Of a stretch of DNA of 64,000 nucleotides, positions 18,456 through 27,911 are shown in pieces. A program made the position numbers and the translations under genes. The stretch lies in NCBI RefSeq assembly GCF_018304945.1, contig NZ_JAGQEE010000005.1:124001-188000 (forward strand), given 5' to 3'. Numbering within the stretch: the stretch's first letter is position 1; every line of letters starts with the position of its first letter. This stretch comes from Collimonas humicola. Its GTDB lineage: Bacteria; Pseudomonadota; Gammaproteobacteria; Burkholderiales; Burkholderiaceae_D. The notes below the pieces were generated by a model, which ran no database searches, had not been told where the DNA came from, and was given only the letters and a program-made list of their open reading frames with translations.

Positions 18456-19322
18456 TCACTGGGCTGCCGCGTGGTGCAGCCACTCCTGAAAGACCTGCAT
18501 GGCTGGCGTCACCTGCTTCGACTTGAGGCGGGTCAGCCAATAGCTGCCGCTGCTTATCTCGACATCAAACGGCCGTATCAGCCGTCCCTGCTGTAATTCC
18601 CGATTGAACATGCGCGCCGGCAGCAGGGCCACGCCGGCGCCCTGGGCTGCGGCTTCCGCCATGGTCAGCGAGGAATCGAACACGCTGCCCCGCAAGACCG
18701 GGCAAGCCTCCTCCGCGGCGGCAAACCAGATCGCCCACTCGTCGCTGCGGTAAGAACGCAGCAGCATCTGGTTGCCGAGGTCGGCCGGCTCGCGCAGGTA
18801 GGGCGCCAGGGCAGGGGAGCACATCGGCGACAGCGGCGCCTCCAGCAATGCTTCGGCGTCGGTGCCGTGCCAGGCGCCGTCGCCAAAGCGGATCGCATAA
18901 TCGAGGCCTTCGCCGGCAATATCGACCCGGTTATTGTTGGTGAACAGCCGGAAATCGACGAACGGGTGGGCTTGCTGGAAATCGCGCAGGCGCGGAATCA
19001 GCCAGCCGACCGCGAAGGTGCCGACCGCGCCCACCGTCAGCACCTCGCGCGAGCGGCCGCGGCTGTCCTGGAACTGCTCCAGCACCGAACCTATGCGGCC
19101 GAAGGATTCGGCCAGCACCGGCAGCAGCGCAATGCCCTCGGCTGTCAGCGCCAGGCCGCGCGGCAGCCGGCGGAACAGCTGGACTCCCATGCGTTCTTCC
19201 AGGTTTTTCACTTGCTGGCTGATCGCCGCCTGGGTGACGTTCAGTTCCGCGGCGGCGCGGGTAAAGCTGAGCAGGCGCGCCGAGACTTCAAAAGCGCGCA
19301 GGGCATTCAATGGAAGATGCAT
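18456..19322 (-). CDS. LysR-family regulator, AmpR/GcvA-like
   Basis: A 288-residue LysR-type regulator. The N-terminal winged helix (MHLPLNALRAFEVSARLLSFTRAAAELNVTQAAISQQVKNLEERMGVQLFRR) is the AmpR/GcvA type. The C-terminal ligand-binding part includes DYAIRFGDGAWHGTDAEALL and GAGVALLPARMF, also typical of this group. It is divergent from a class A beta-lactamase gene with 115 bp between them, the classical ampR-bla arrangement, so it probably induces bla in response to wall fragments. That function is inferred from position and similarity. Confidence 0.9.
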   Translation of the reverse strand: MHLPLNALRAFEVSARLLSFTRAAAELNVTQAAISQQVKNLEERMGVQLFRRLPRGLALTAEGIALLPVLAESFGRIGSVLEQFQDSRGRSREVLTVGAVGTFAVGWLIPRLRDFQQAHPFVDFRLFTNNNRVDIAGEGLDYAIRFGDGAWHGTDAEALLEAPLSPMCSPALAPYLREPADLGNQMLLRSYRSDEWAIWFAAAEEACPVLRGSVFDSSLTMAEAAAQGAGVALLPARMFNRELQQGRLIRPFDVEISSGSYWLTRLKSKQVTPAMQVFQEWLHHAAAQ

Positions 19323-19375
19323 GATTTTTCCTTAAAGACCTAATTTTTCTTATGGCTTCACTAGGATATCGTAGC

Positions 19376-19404
19376 TTGAGTGATTGTGAGCGAATGCTTA
19401 TCGT
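19376..19404 (+). promoter_or_regulatory. Possible bla promoter
   Basis: TTGAGT (19376-19381), 17 bases, TATCGT (19399-19404) lies in the ampR-like/bla spacer. An AGGAG ribosome site follows just before the bla ATG. The rest of the spacer, AT-rich towards the regulator, must hold the LysR-type operator; I could not pick out one clear T-N11-A site. Confidence 0.4.
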
Positions 19405-19437
19405 GAACCCCTTGTTCATCGACTTAGGAGCGGAAAT

Positions 19438-20343
19438 ATGAATCGACGTGAATTCGCAGGCAATATCGGCATGGCATTCGGCGCGCTGGCCATCGGCGCC
19501 TACACACAGAAATCCTGGGGCGCCACGAGCAATCCGGCAACGGACGCCGTGGTTGAACAGCTGCGCCGGATCGAAGCCAAGAGCGGCGGCCGGCTCGGCG
19601 TCGCCATCTTCGACAGCGGCTCCGGGCAAACTTATGCCTATCGCGGCGGCGAACGTTTTCCCATGTGCAGCACCTTCAAGCTGCTGGCGGCCGCGCTGGT
19701 CTTGACGCGCGTCGACCAGGGCAAGGAACAGCTGGCGCGGCGCATCCGCTACCAGAAGGCCGACCTGGTGCCCTATTCGCCGGTGACGGAGCAGCATACC
19801 GGCGCCGGCGGCATGACTGTGGCCGAACTATGCGAAGCCGCCATCACGCAAAGCGACAATACCGCCGCCAACCTGCTGCTGCACAGCTTCGGCGGGCCGG
19901 CGCAACTGACAGCCTATATGCGCGCAGCCGGCGACAAAATGACCCGCCTGGACCGCATCGAACCGCATCTGAACGAGGCCGCTCCCGGCGATCCGCGCGA
20001 TACCACGACGCCAAGCGCCATGGTGTCCAGCTTGCGGGAGATCTTGCTTGGGAGGAATTTATCCGCCAATTCGCGCGAGCAGCTGACGGACTGGCTGCTG
20101 GCAAACAAGACCGGCGACAAACGCCTGCGCGCGCTGCTCCCGGCCGGCTGGCGGGTAGCCGACAAGACCGGCACCGGCGACCAGGGCACGGCGAACGATA
20201 TCGGCATGCTGTTGCCGCCGGGCCGCGCGCCGCTGCTGGTGGCCAGTTACCTGACCGGAGCGCCGGCGCCGGCCGCCGCGCGCGATGCGGTGCATGCGCA
20301 GGTCGGGCGGCTGGCGGCATCGCTGGCCGCGGCGGCGCTTTAG
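19438..20343 (+). CDS. bla: Class A beta-lactamase
   Basis: A 301-residue periplasmic serine beta-lactamase. All class A motifs are present: S70-x-x-K as MCSTFKLLAAAL, the SDN loop as ITQSDNTAANLLL, the omega-loop Glu166 in RIEPHLNEAAPGDPRDTTTP, and the KTG box as VADKTGTGDQGTANDIG. The signal peptide begins MNRREFAGNIGMAFGALAIG, with a twin-arginine motif (RR-E-F), so export is probably by Tat. The divergent AmpR-like gene suggests inducible expression. Expected to confer resistance to penicillins and some cephalosporins; the exact spectrum cannot be read from the sequence. Confidence 0.95.
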   Translation: MNRREFAGNIGMAFGALAIGAYTQKSWGATSNPATDAVVEQLRRIEAKSGGRLGVAIFDSGSGQTYAYRGGERFPMCSTFKLLAAALVLTRVDQGKEQLARRIRYQKADLVPYSPVTEQHTGAGGMTVAELCEAAITQSDNTAANLLLHSFGGPAQLTAYMRAAGDKMTRLDRIEPHLNEAAPGDPRDTTTPSAMVSSLREILLGRNLSANSREQLTDWLLANKTGDKRLRALLPAGWRVADKTGTGDQGTANDIGMLLPPGRAPLLVASYLTGAPAPAAARDAVHAQVGRLAASLAAAAL

Positions 20344-20433
20344 CGTTTGCCTCGGATCAGGGCCAAATTGTGGGAATGTGGCGGTAAGTCGTTGTTTTAT
20401 ATGGACTCATGCGGTGCACAAATGCGGATACTG

Positions 20434-20439
20434 TATAAT
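20434..20439 (+). promoter_or_regulatory. Possible -10 box of the ybiT-like gene
   Basis: A consensus TATAAT preceded by CTG lies 51 bases before the ybiT-like ATG. I see no good -35 box at the right distance. Confidence 0.35.
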
Positions 20440-20490
20440 GCCGCCACATTACCTGACCCCATGATTCAATTAAGAAAAGAACCATATTAG

Positions 20491-22092
20491 ATGCTGTCCA
20501 CCGCAAATATCACGATGCAGTTCGGCCCCAAGCCGCTGTTTGAAAACATTTCCGTCAAATTCGGCGATGGCAACCGTTACGGGCTGATCGGCGCCAACGG
20601 CTGCGGCAAGTCCACCTTCATGAAGATCCTGGGCGGCGACCTGGAGTCGTCGGCCGGCAACGTGATGCTGGACCAGAACGAACGCCTGGGTAAATTGCGC
20701 CAGGACCAGTTTGCGTTTGAAGAGATGCGCGTGCTGGATGTGGTCATGATGGGCCACACTGAAATGTGGGCGGCGATGGCAGAGCGCGACGCGATCTACG
20801 CCAATCCGGAGGCCACCGACGACGATTACATGAAGGCGGCCGACCTGGAAGCCAAGTTTGCCGAATACGACGGCTATACCGCGGAAGCGCGCGCCGGCGA
20901 ACTGCTGCTGGGCGTGGGCGTGGCGATCGAACAGCACCAGGGCCCGATGAGCAGCGTTGCTCCCGGCTGGAAGCTGCGCGTGCTGCTGGCGCAGGCGCTG
21001 TTTTCCAATCCGGACATCCTGTTGCTGGACGAGCCGACCAACAACCTCGACATCAACACCATCCGCTGGCTGGAGGACGTGCTGAACCAGCGCAATTCCA
21101 CCATGATCATCATTTCCCATGATCGCCACTTCCTGAACCAGGTGTGCACCCACATGGCGGACATGGATTACGGCACCCTGAAGGTCTATCCGGGCAACTA
21201 CGACGACTACATGCTGGCTTCCTCGCAAGCCCGCGCGCAGCAGTTGTCGGTCAATGCCAAGGCCAAGGACAAGGTCGCCGAGCTGCAGGATTTCGTGCGC
21301 CGCTTCTCGGCCAACAAATCGAAGGCGCGCCAGGCGACATCGCGCGCCAAGCAGATCGAGAAAATCAAGGTCGAGGATGTCAAGCCTTCCAGCCGCGCCA
21401 ACCCGTTCGTGCGTTTCGACGGCGAGAAAAAGCTGCACCGGCTGGCGGTGGAAGTGCAAGGCATCAGCAAGGCCTATGACCGTCCGCTGTTCAAGAATTT
21501 CAGCATCATGGTGGAAGCCGGCGAAAAAATCGCCATCATCGGCGCCAACGGCGCGGGCAAGACCACGCTGTTGCGCAGCATCGGCGGCCATGATATCGCT
21601 GGCCTGGATGCCGACAGCGGCATGGTCAAATGGGCGGAAAACGCCAATGTCGGCTACATGCCGCAGGATCCGACCGAAGACTTTGCCACCGACAAGACGC
21701 TGACCGACTGGATGGGCCAATGGACCCAGGAAGGCGACGACGACCAGGCGGTGCGTTCCAGCCTGGGCCGTCTGCTGTTCAGTGGCGACGACGTCAAGAA
21801 ATCGGTGAAGGTGCTGTCGGGCGGCGAGAAGGGCCGCATGATGTACGGCAAGCTGATGCTGGGCCGCCACAATGTGCTGCTGCTGGACGAGCCGACCAAC
21901 CACATGGACATGGAATCGATCGAATCCCTGAACATCGCGCTGGAAAAATATGCCGGCACGCTGATTTTCGTCTCGCACGACCGCGAATTCGTTTCATCGC
22001 TGGCGACGCGGGTATTGGAAGTCAAGGAAAACGAAGTAGTGGACTTCCAGGGTTCCTACGAGGATTACCTGAGCAGCCAGGGTATTGAATAA
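20491..22092 (+). CDS. ybiT: ABC-F family ATPase, YbiT-like
   Basis: A 533-residue cytoplasmic protein with two ABC ATPase domains and no membrane part. Walker A motifs are GANGCGKST (near 36) and GANGAGKTT (near 353); Walker B reads [12 protein letters not shown] in the first half and [11 protein letters not shown] in the second; signature-like sites are [14 protein letters not shown] and [11 protein letters not shown]. The linker between the halves (about 245-310) is charged and helical, as in ABC-F proteins that act at the ribosomal E-site. Length and sequence match E. coli YbiT (530). The first-domain signature is degenerate, which is normal for this subfamily. Confidence 0.92.
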   Translation: MLSTANITMQFGPKPLFENISVKFGDGNRYGLIGANGCGKSTFMKILGGDLESSAGNVMLDQNERLGKLRQDQFAFEEMRVLDVVMMGHTEMWAAMAERDAIYANPEATDDDYMKAADLEAKFAEYDGYTAEARAGELLLGVGVAIEQHQGPMSSVAPGWKLRVLLAQALFSNPDILLLDEPTNNLDINTIRWLEDVLNQRNSTMIIISHDRHFLNQVCTHMADMDYGTLKVYPGNYDDYMLASSQARAQQLSVNAKAKDKVAELQDFVRRFSANKSKARQATSRAKQIEKIKVEDVKPSSRANPFVRFDGEKKLHRLAVEVQGISKAYDRPLFKNFSIMVEAGEKIAIIGANGAGKTTLLRSIGGHDIAGLDADSGMVKWAENANVGYMPQDPTEDFATDKTLTDWMGQWTQEGDDDQAVRSSLGRLLFSGDDVKKSVKVLSGGEKGRMMYGKLMLGRHNVLLLDEPTNHMDMESIESLNIALEKYAGTLIFVSHDREFVSSLATRVLEVKENEVVDFQGSYEDYLSSQGIE

Positions 22093-22132
22093 ATCTCCTG
22101 GATCAAGGGCGGCAAGCGTTGCGCCCTGATGC

Positions 22133-22172
22133 AAAAAAAAGCGTGGCGGATATTTTCCGCCGCGCTTTTTTT
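22133..22172. terminator. Bidirectional terminator between the ybiT-like gene and the next gene
   Basis: A run of eight A, the stem GCG-GGCGGA / TCCGCC-CGC and then seven T. It can end transcription of the ybiT-like gene (+) and of the convergent minus-strand gene that stops at 22198. Confidence 0.85.
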
Positions 22173-22197
22173 ATTGCAGCGGATTTTTATATCTGCG

Positions 22198-22770
22198 TTA
22201 TATCTGCGGCCGTTCGCCCAGGTACAGCAACTGATCCAGGCGGCCGCGCAGGCTGCGCGCGATTTCCTCGCCCTTGGCCTTGAGCACTGCCTCCAGGTAC
22301 GCCTGGCGCAGTTCGCGGAAGTCTTGCACGCTGCTGGCGCGTTCCACCTTCAGTTGCAAGCCGTAGCCGCGCAGGCCGATCATGCTCTTGATGGTGTCGT
22401 TATAGAAATGATAGATCGCTTCAAACTGGGTTTGCCCGGGAGGGAGTATCTGCTCAAGCGGGATAGGGGCCGCGGGGGCGATGCTCTTGGCGGGAGCGGG
22501 AGCCGTGGGAACCGCGGCCGGGGCTGCCGCTGTTGGCGCAGCCGGGACCGCGGCGGCGCCATCGTCGCCGCCAGCCTGGATCAGGCCGGCCTGCAGCAAC
22601 TCGTCGAGGTGTTCCTGGCCCAGTCCCAGGCCGGCCACCTTCCTCAGCAGTTCGTCGCTGCCGGTCTTGCCATCCACCAGCAACAGCAGCGTGCGCAAGC
22701 GCGGCGCAACAGTCTGGCCGCGGGTTGCTATTTCTGTACGGCCGCGCTCCGTCTTGTCGAAAATAATCAT
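22198..22770 (-). CDS. Protein of unknown function with an Ala/Pro-rich linker
   Basis: A 190-residue protein I do not recognise. The N-terminal part (about 1-62) reads IFDKTERGRTEIATRG, then LRTLLLLVDGKTGSDELLRKV and LLQAGLI, which looks like a compact winged-helix-like domain. A linker of about 45 residues (65-110) is almost wholly Ala and Pro. The C-terminal part (about 115-190) is helical and charged, ending LLYLGERPQI. I took the ATG at 22770 because AGGGAC lies just upstream; an earlier in-frame ATG at 22839 would add 23 residues with no ribosome site. No signal or membrane segment, so probably cytoplasmic. Confidence 0.75.
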   Translation of the reverse strand: MIIFDKTERGRTEIATRGQTVAPRLRTLLLLVDGKTGSDELLRKVAGLGLGQEHLDELLQAGLIQAGGDDGAAAVPAAPTAAAPAAVPTAPAPAKSIAPAAPIPLEQILPPGQTQFEAIYHFYNDTIKSMIGLRGYGLQLKVERASSVQDFRELRQAYLEAVLKAKGEEIARSLRGRLDQLLYLGERPQI

Positions 22771-23056
22771 AATGTCCCTGTGTTTTTCTAATACGTCCGA
22801 AATATGTCCGAAGCCGCACAAGCCATATTTCTGTGACAATCTTCTCTGACAATTGTGAAATAATAGTACGGCAGTTCACTCAAAGTTGCAATAAGGTAAT
22901 GTTGAGGCAATCTTCCAGAGACAGCGGTAGAATTCTCCTCCCAATTTCCACGCGAATAAATTACCGCAAAATATCTTGCTGCGGCTTCTGTCGTATCATG
23001 ACGTTTTACTGCAGCACATGTCGATCTCTTCCATCTCATCCGCAGCCACCATCACT

Positions 23057-24208
23057 ATGCAACCCCAAACCATCAAAACCGTAGAATTCGAGCGGCCGCA
23101 CATGGCGCTAGGCAGCAGCTCAGTTACCTGCGGCACAGCGCACGCCTGGGCCCGCGTCCCCGAAACTCCTACGGCAGAACAGAAAACAGCGCTCAAGGAG
23201 CGCATCAAACGCTTGCTGAAAGAACAGCAGGCGGTGCTGGTCGCCCATTATTACGTCGATGCCGATTTACAGGACCTGGCAGAAGAAACAGGTGGCTGCG
23301 TGTCGGATTCGCTGGAAATGGCGCGTTTCGGCCGCGATCACCCGGCCAAGACGCTGGTGGTGGCCGGCGTCAAGTTCATGGGCGAAACCTCGAAAATCCT
23401 GAGCCCGCACAAGCGCGTGCTGATGCCCGACCTGGATGCCACCTGTTCGCTCGACCTCGGCTGCCCCGCAGACGAGTTTGCGGCGTTCTGCGATCAGCAT
23501 CCAGACCGCACCGTGGTGGTCTACGCCAACACCAGCGCCGCCGTCAAGGCGCGCGCCGACTGGATGGTGACGTCTTCCATCGGTCTCGACATCGTCGCCC
23601 ACCTGCATGCGCAAGGCAAGAAGATCTTGTGGGCGCCCGACAGGCACCTGGGCGGCTACATCCAGAAGCAGACCGGCGCCGACATGCTGCTGTGGCAGGG
23701 CTCCTGCCTGGTGCATGACGAGTTCAAGGGCGTGGAGCTGGAATTGCTGCGCCAGCAGCATCCGCGCGCCAAGATCCTGGTGCATCCGGAATCGCCGGCA
23801 GCGGTGGTGGCGCAAGCCGATGTGGTCGGCTCCACGACGCAGCTGATCGCAGCAGCCCAGACGCTGGATGCCGACGAGTTCATCGTCGCCACCGACAACG
23901 GCATCCTGCACAAGATGAAAATGGCGGCGCCGGGCAAGCGCTTCATCGATGCGCCTACCGCCGGCAACAGCGCCACCTGCAAGAGCTGCGCGCACTGCCC
24001 GTGGATGGCGATGAACGGCCTGCAGAACCTGGCCGACGTGCTCGAATCGGGCAGCAATGAGATCCATGTCGATGCCGAGACCGGCCGCAAGGCGGTGGTC
24101 TGCATCGACCGCATGCTTGACTTCGCCGCCCAGCGCAAGGCCAATGTGCGCCCGTCCAGCGATCTGGCGCAAGAACAAAAACTGTTTTCAGGAATCGGAC
24201 CCGCATGA
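23057..24208 (+). CDS. nadA: Quinolinate synthase NadA
   Basis: A 383-residue iron-sulfur enzyme that condenses iminoaspartate with dihydroxyacetone phosphate to give quinolinate for NAD synthesis. The three cluster cysteines are seen in [20 protein letters not shown] and [32 protein letters not shown] and [17 protein letters not shown] are typical. The start is uncertain: I chose the ATG at 23057 ([19 protein letters not shown]); 23018 is in the same frame and neither has a good ribosome site. The stop overlaps the nadC start as ATGA. The partner nadB lies 5 kb away on the other strand. Confidence 0.95.
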   Translation: MQPQTIKTVEFERPHMALGSSSVTCGTAHAWARVPETPTAEQKTALKERIKRLLKEQQAVLVAHYYVDADLQDLAEETGGCVSDSLEMARFGRDHPAKTLVVAGVKFMGETSKILSPHKRVLMPDLDATCSLDLGCPADEFAAFCDQHPDRTVVVYANTSAAVKARADWMVTSSIGLDIVAHLHAQGKKILWAPDRHLGGYIQKQTGADMLLWQGSCLVHDEFKGVELELLRQQHPRAKILVHPESPAAVVAQADVVGSTTQLIAAAQTLDADEFIVATDNGILHKMKMAAPGKRFIDAPTAGNSATCKSCAHCPWMAMNGLQNLADVLESGSNEIHVDAETGRKAVVCIDRMLDFAAQRKANVRPSSDLAQEQKLFSGIGPA

Positions 24209-25095
24209 ATACTTCTTCCCATCATTCAGTCAGCAATCTAGTAAATCGTTTCGCGCCGTTTGACGCCGGATTGCAAGCGGCTTTTGAAGGCAATATCAGC
24301 GCCGCGCTGGCGGAAGATGTCGGCAGCGGCGACCTGACCGGCAAGCTGGTGCCAGAGCAGCAGATGGTGCGGGCGCGCGTGATCGTGCGCGAAGCCGCCG
24401 TGCTGTGCGGCGCGCCGTGGTTCGAAGCGGTGATGCAGCGGCTCGATGCGCGCATCTGCATCGACTGGCGTTATGCCGAAGGCGACATGATGAGCGCCGA
24501 CAGCGAAGTCTGCCTGATCGATGCGCCGGCCCGGGTCCTGCTGACGGCCGAGCGCTGCGCCTTGAATTTCCTGCAGCTGTTCTCCGGCGTGGCCAGCGCC
24601 ACCCGGGTTTACGTCAACGCCGTGGCTCATACCCGCGCGCATATCCTGGATACCCGTAAAACCATGCCCGGCCTGCGCCTGGCGCAGAAATACGCTGTGC
24701 GCGTCGGCGGCGGCCACAACCAGCGGCTGGCGCTGTACGACGGCATCCTGATCAAGGAAAACCATATTGCGGCAGCCGGCGGCATTCCAGCTGCGATGAA
24801 GGCGGCGCTGAGCCTGGATGCGGATGTCACGATCCAGGTCGAAGTGGAAAACCTGGTGCAGCTGGACGAAGCCCTGAGTTCCGGCGCCACCTCGGTCCTG
24901 CTCGATAATTTCAGCCTCGACGCCATGCGCGACGCGGTCAGGCTGACCGACGGCAGGGCGCTGCTGGAAGCATCCGGCGGCATCAACATGGACAGCGTGA
25001 AGGCGATTGCGGAAACCGGCGTAGACCGGATTTCGATAGGCAGCCTGACCAAGGATATCCGGGCGACCGACTATTCGCTGCGCATTGTCGAATAA
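24205..25095 (+). CDS. nadC: Nicotinate-nucleotide pyrophosphorylase NadC
   Basis: A 296-residue enzyme that turns quinolinate and PRPP into nicotinate mononucleotide. Family motifs are [59 protein letters not shown] and [11 protein letters not shown], with [14 protein letters not shown] and [10 protein letters not shown] near the end. It is translationally coupled to nadA. A hairpin with 9-bp arms follows the stop. Confidence 0.96.
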   Translation: MNTSSHHSVSNLVNRFAPFDAGLQAAFEGNISAALAEDVGSGDLTGKLVPEQQMVRARVIVREAAVLCGAPWFEAVMQRLDARICIDWRYAEGDMMSADSEVCLIDAPARVLLTAERCALNFLQLFSGVASATRVYVNAVAHTRAHILDTRKTMPGLRLAQKYAVRVGGGHNQRLALYDGILIKENHIAAAGGIPAAMKAALSLDADVTIQVEVENLVQLDEALSSGATSVLLDNFSLDAMRDAVRLTDGRALLEASGGINMDSVKAIAETGVDRISIGSLTKDIRATDYSLRIVE

Positions 25096-25106
25096 GCCGG
25101 ATTGCG

Positions 25107-25128
25107 GGGCCATGCAGGCGCATGGCCC
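25107..25128. terminator. Strong hairpin after nadC
   Basis: GGGCCATGC (25107-25115) and GCATGGCCC (25120-25128) form a perfect 9-bp stem with a 4-base loop 12 bases after the nadC stop. There is no T run after it on the plus strand, so it may end transcription with Rho or protect the 3' end. Confidence 0.5.
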
Positions 25129-25182
25129 AATCCTGCAATCTCAGCGATCAATTCGGCTGCGCTGAATTGCCAAATGACTGAC

Positions 25183-26475
25183 TTATTGGATTTTACCTTG
25201 CGCAAAATCCATGATCAGCCGCGTCGATAAATACAAACGCGGAACAATGCTGTTCAGCAAAACATACTCGGCATCGTTCGAGTGTGCGCCGTAGCCCGTC
25301 AACCCCATTCCTTCGATCACCGCGGCTTTCGATTTCAGCCCCGCGAATGCCGCATCGGTGCCGCCGCCGCTGGCGACATCCACTATGTTCATCGGCAGGT
25401 CGAGTTCCTGGTAGATCTTCTTGCCGTAGGCCGATACGGCGCGCGACGCGGCGTTGGCTTCCAGCGGCGGCCGCCGCATTTCAAACTTCATGTGGACCTT
25501 GGCGTCCGCGATCAGCTGCTTCTTGACGCCTTCCTGCAGCTGCGTCTGCAGCTGGTCGAAATCGCTCATCTTCAAGGCGCGGGCATCGGCTTGTGCGCTG
25601 GCGCTGGCCGGGATCACGTTGCGGTTGGTGCCGGCCTGGGCCACGGTCCAGTTCAGTTTCAAGCCGCGCTCGGGCTGCGACAGGGAGCGCAGCTGCAGCA
25701 GCTGGTGCGACAGTTCGTATAAGGCGTTGATGCCTTTTTCCGGCGCGGCGCCGGCGTGCGAAGATTTTCCTTCGACCGTCAGATAGGCGGCAGCGATGCC
25801 GCTGGTCGCCAGCCGCAGCTGGCCTTGCGGCCCGCCGCCTTCGTAGGAGAATACGGCATCCTGTTCGGCGCCGAGCTTGGTATGCAGGCTGCGGCCGCCG
25901 GGCGAGCTGATCTCTTCGTCACCATTGATCAGCACCGTCAGGGTGTCGTAATCCTTGAAGCCGATTTTCTGCAGGATCGCGATGGTATGCAGGATGGTGG
26001 CGACGCCTTGCTTGTCGTCGGCAATGCCGAGGCCGTAGGCTTTGTCGCCGTCGACGCGGTATTGCTGGTCCTTCAGCATGCCGCGCAGGTAGACCGTATC
26101 CATGTGGGCGATCAGCATGATCTTACGCTTGCCGGTGCCCTTGAATTCGGCGTGGACGATCTGTCCGATCTTGGCGGGGGTGTCGCCCATGCGGTAGATT
26201 TCAGGCGCATCCAGCAGTTCCGCCTTGCCACCCAGCTGTGTCAGGCGATCGCGGATCAGGCTGGCGATCTTGGCCAGGCCCTCGAGGTCGCCGCTGCCCG
26301 ATTCGATGTTCACCAGGTCGCGCATGGTATCCATCATCGCCGGCTTTTCTTTTTGCGCCAGCTCGTATGCCGGCGCCACCGGAGCCGCCAGCGCCAGGTT
26401 GGCGCTCAATGCCAGCGCCGGCAAAAACAGGGCGGCCAGCAGGTTTTTTTTCAGGGAAAAGGATGGCTGTTTCAA
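25183..26475 (-). CDS. M20-family glutamate carboxypeptidase (Cpg2-like), exported
   Basis: A 430-residue zinc peptidase of family M20, like carboxypeptidase G2, which releases C-terminal glutamate. Metal ligands are visible in MLIAHMDTVYLRG (His, Asp), GLGIADDKQGVA (Asp), INGDEEISSPGG (catalytic Glu and ligand Glu) and GYGAHSNDAEYV (His). The N-terminus is a signal peptide (KKNLLAALFLPALALSANLALA), so it acts in the periplasm. The start codon is TTG (26475) with GGAG seven bases upstream. The next gene upstream is an MHS-type carrier; a peptidase and carrier working on the same compound is possible but not shown. Confidence 0.92.
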   Translation of the reverse strand: MKQPSFSLKKNLLAALFLPALALSANLALAAPVAPAYELAQKEKPAMMDTMRDLVNIESGSGDLEGLAKIASLIRDRLTQLGGKAELLDAPEIYRMGDTPAKIGQIVHAEFKGTGKRKIMLIAHMDTVYLRGMLKDQQYRVDGDKAYGLGIADDKQGVATILHTIAILQKIGFKDYDTLTVLINGDEEISSPGGRSLHTKLGAEQDAVFSYEGGGPQGQLRLATSGIAAAYLTVEGKSSHAGAAPEKGINALYELSHQLLQLRSLSQPERGLKLNWTVAQAGTNRNVIPASASAQADARALKMSDFDQLQTQLQEGVKKQLIADAKVHMKFEMRRPPLEANAASRAVSAYGKKIYQELDLPMNIVDVASGGGTDAAFAGLKSKAAVIEGMGLTGYGAHSNDAEYVLLNSIVPRLYLSTRLIMDFAQGKIQ

Positions 26476-26524
26476 CTTCTGTCTCCGTTAGTTTGAATGA
26501 GATCCTGCACTTGTCTTCCTGGGA

Positions 26525-27829
26525 TTATTGCAGGCTGTCGTGGCGTGTCTCGCGCATGCACAGCACCGCCGCCAGGCTGAGCGCCGCAGCCACCGACACA
26601 TAAGCGCCGACATAGGCAAGGCCGCCGCGCTGCGCCAGCAGTTGCGCGATATAGGGCGCAACCGATGCGCCGAGGATGCCGCCGATGTTATACGACACCC
26701 CGGCGCCGGTATAACGTACGCTGGTGGGAAACAGTTCCGGCAGCAAGGCGCCCATGGGCGCGAAGGTGACGCCCATCAGGAACAGGAAAATGATCAGGAA
26801 CAGCGCGATCGCCGCCGTATTGCCGCTGCCGAAGAGCGGCTGCATGGTAAAGCCCGCCGCGATGGCTGCGACGGTGCCGGCGATCAGCACCGGACGCCGG
26901 CCGAAGCGGTCGCTGGCCAGCGCCGACAAAGGCGTCGCCAAAGCCATGAACACGACTGCCAGGCACAGCAGCGCGAGGAATTCCTGGCGCGGGATGTGCA
27001 GGGTGCCGACGCCGTAGGACAGCGAGAATACGGTCGCGATATAGAACAAGGTGTAGCAGACAATCATGGCCACCGAGCCCAGCATCACCGGACGCCAGTG
27101 GTGCTGAAACAGAGTGACGGCCGGCACTTTCACGCGCTCGCGTTTCTCCAGCGCGGCGGCAAACACCGGCGTTTCAGCGATCTTCAGCCGCACATACAGG
27201 CCCAGAACGACCAGCACCGCGCTGACAATGAAAGGGATGCGCCAGCCCCAGCTTTTGAACTGTTCATCCGACAAGCTCAAGGCCAGGGCGAGGAACAGGC
27301 CGTTCGCCATCAGGAAGCCGACCGAAGGGCCGAGCTGCGGGAACATGCCGTACCTGCCGCGCTTGCCGGCAGGGGCATACTCGGTCGCCAGCAGCGCCGC
27401 GCCGCCCCATTCGCCGCCCAGGCCTATGCCTTGCGCAAAGCGCAGCACGCACAGCAGGGCAGGCGCCAGCGCGCCGATCGACGCGTAGCCTGGCAGGAAA
27501 CCGATCAGCGTGGTGGCGGCCCCCATCACCAGCAGTGAGAGCACCAGCGTCGATTTACGGCCGATGCGATCGCCGAAGTGGCCAAACAAAAAGGCGCCGA
27601 CCGGGCGCGCGATGAAGGCGATGCCGAAGGTGACGAAGGCCGACAGTGCTTGCGCCGTCGGCGAGTCGTGCGGGAAAAATACCGGGCCGATGACTAGCGC
27701 GGCGGCGGTTGCATACACATAGAAATCGTAGAATTCGATGGCGGTGCCGATGAAGCTGGCAAAGATCACACGTCTTGCGCTATTGGCTGCCGGGGCGGCG
27801 GATGCGATTTTCTGCGACACAGTATTCAT
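26525..27829 (-). CDS. MFS transporter of the MHS (metabolite:H+ symporter) type
   Basis: A 434-residue inner-membrane carrier with about twelve membrane segments. MHS hallmarks are IGTAIEFYDFYVYATAAALV in the first segment, ARPVGAFLFGHFGDRIGRK in loop 2-3, GLGGEWGGAALLATEYAP, and RFGRRPVLIAG in the second half. Members import organic acids or compatible solutes with protons. The substrate cannot be read from the sequence. It lies 49 bases before the M20 peptidase gene on the same strand, probably one transcript. Confidence 0.9.
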   Translation of the reverse strand: MNTVSQKIASAAPAANSARRVIFASFIGTAIEFYDFYVYATAAALVIGPVFFPHDSPTAQALSAFVTFGIAFIARPVGAFLFGHFGDRIGRKSTLVLSLLVMGAATTLIGFLPGYASIGALAPALLCVLRFAQGIGLGGEWGGAALLATEYAPAGKRGRYGMFPQLGPSVGFLMANGLFLALALSLSDEQFKSWGWRIPFIVSAVLVVLGLYVRLKIAETPVFAAALEKRERVKVPAVTLFQHHWRPVMLGSVAMIVCYTLFYIATVFSLSYGVGTLHIPRQEFLALLCLAVVFMALATPLSALASDRFGRRPVLIAGTVAAIAAGFTMQPLFGSGNTAAIALFLIIFLFLMGVTFAPMGALLPELFPTSVRYTGAGVSYNIGGILGASVAPYIAQLLAQRGGLAYVGAYVSVAAALSLAAVLCMRETRHDSLQ

Positions 27830-27911
27830 CGTTTTTCCTTATGACGGTCTCGCCCTAAGCATAGCTGAGATGAGCGGAAAACGACACAGCTGCGGCCGCC
27901 GCCTGTCTGAT

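Noticed and set aside
20470-21978. A 502-codon open frame on the minus strand
   Set aside because: Antisense to the ybiT-like gene; full of His, Gln and Val without any domain order.
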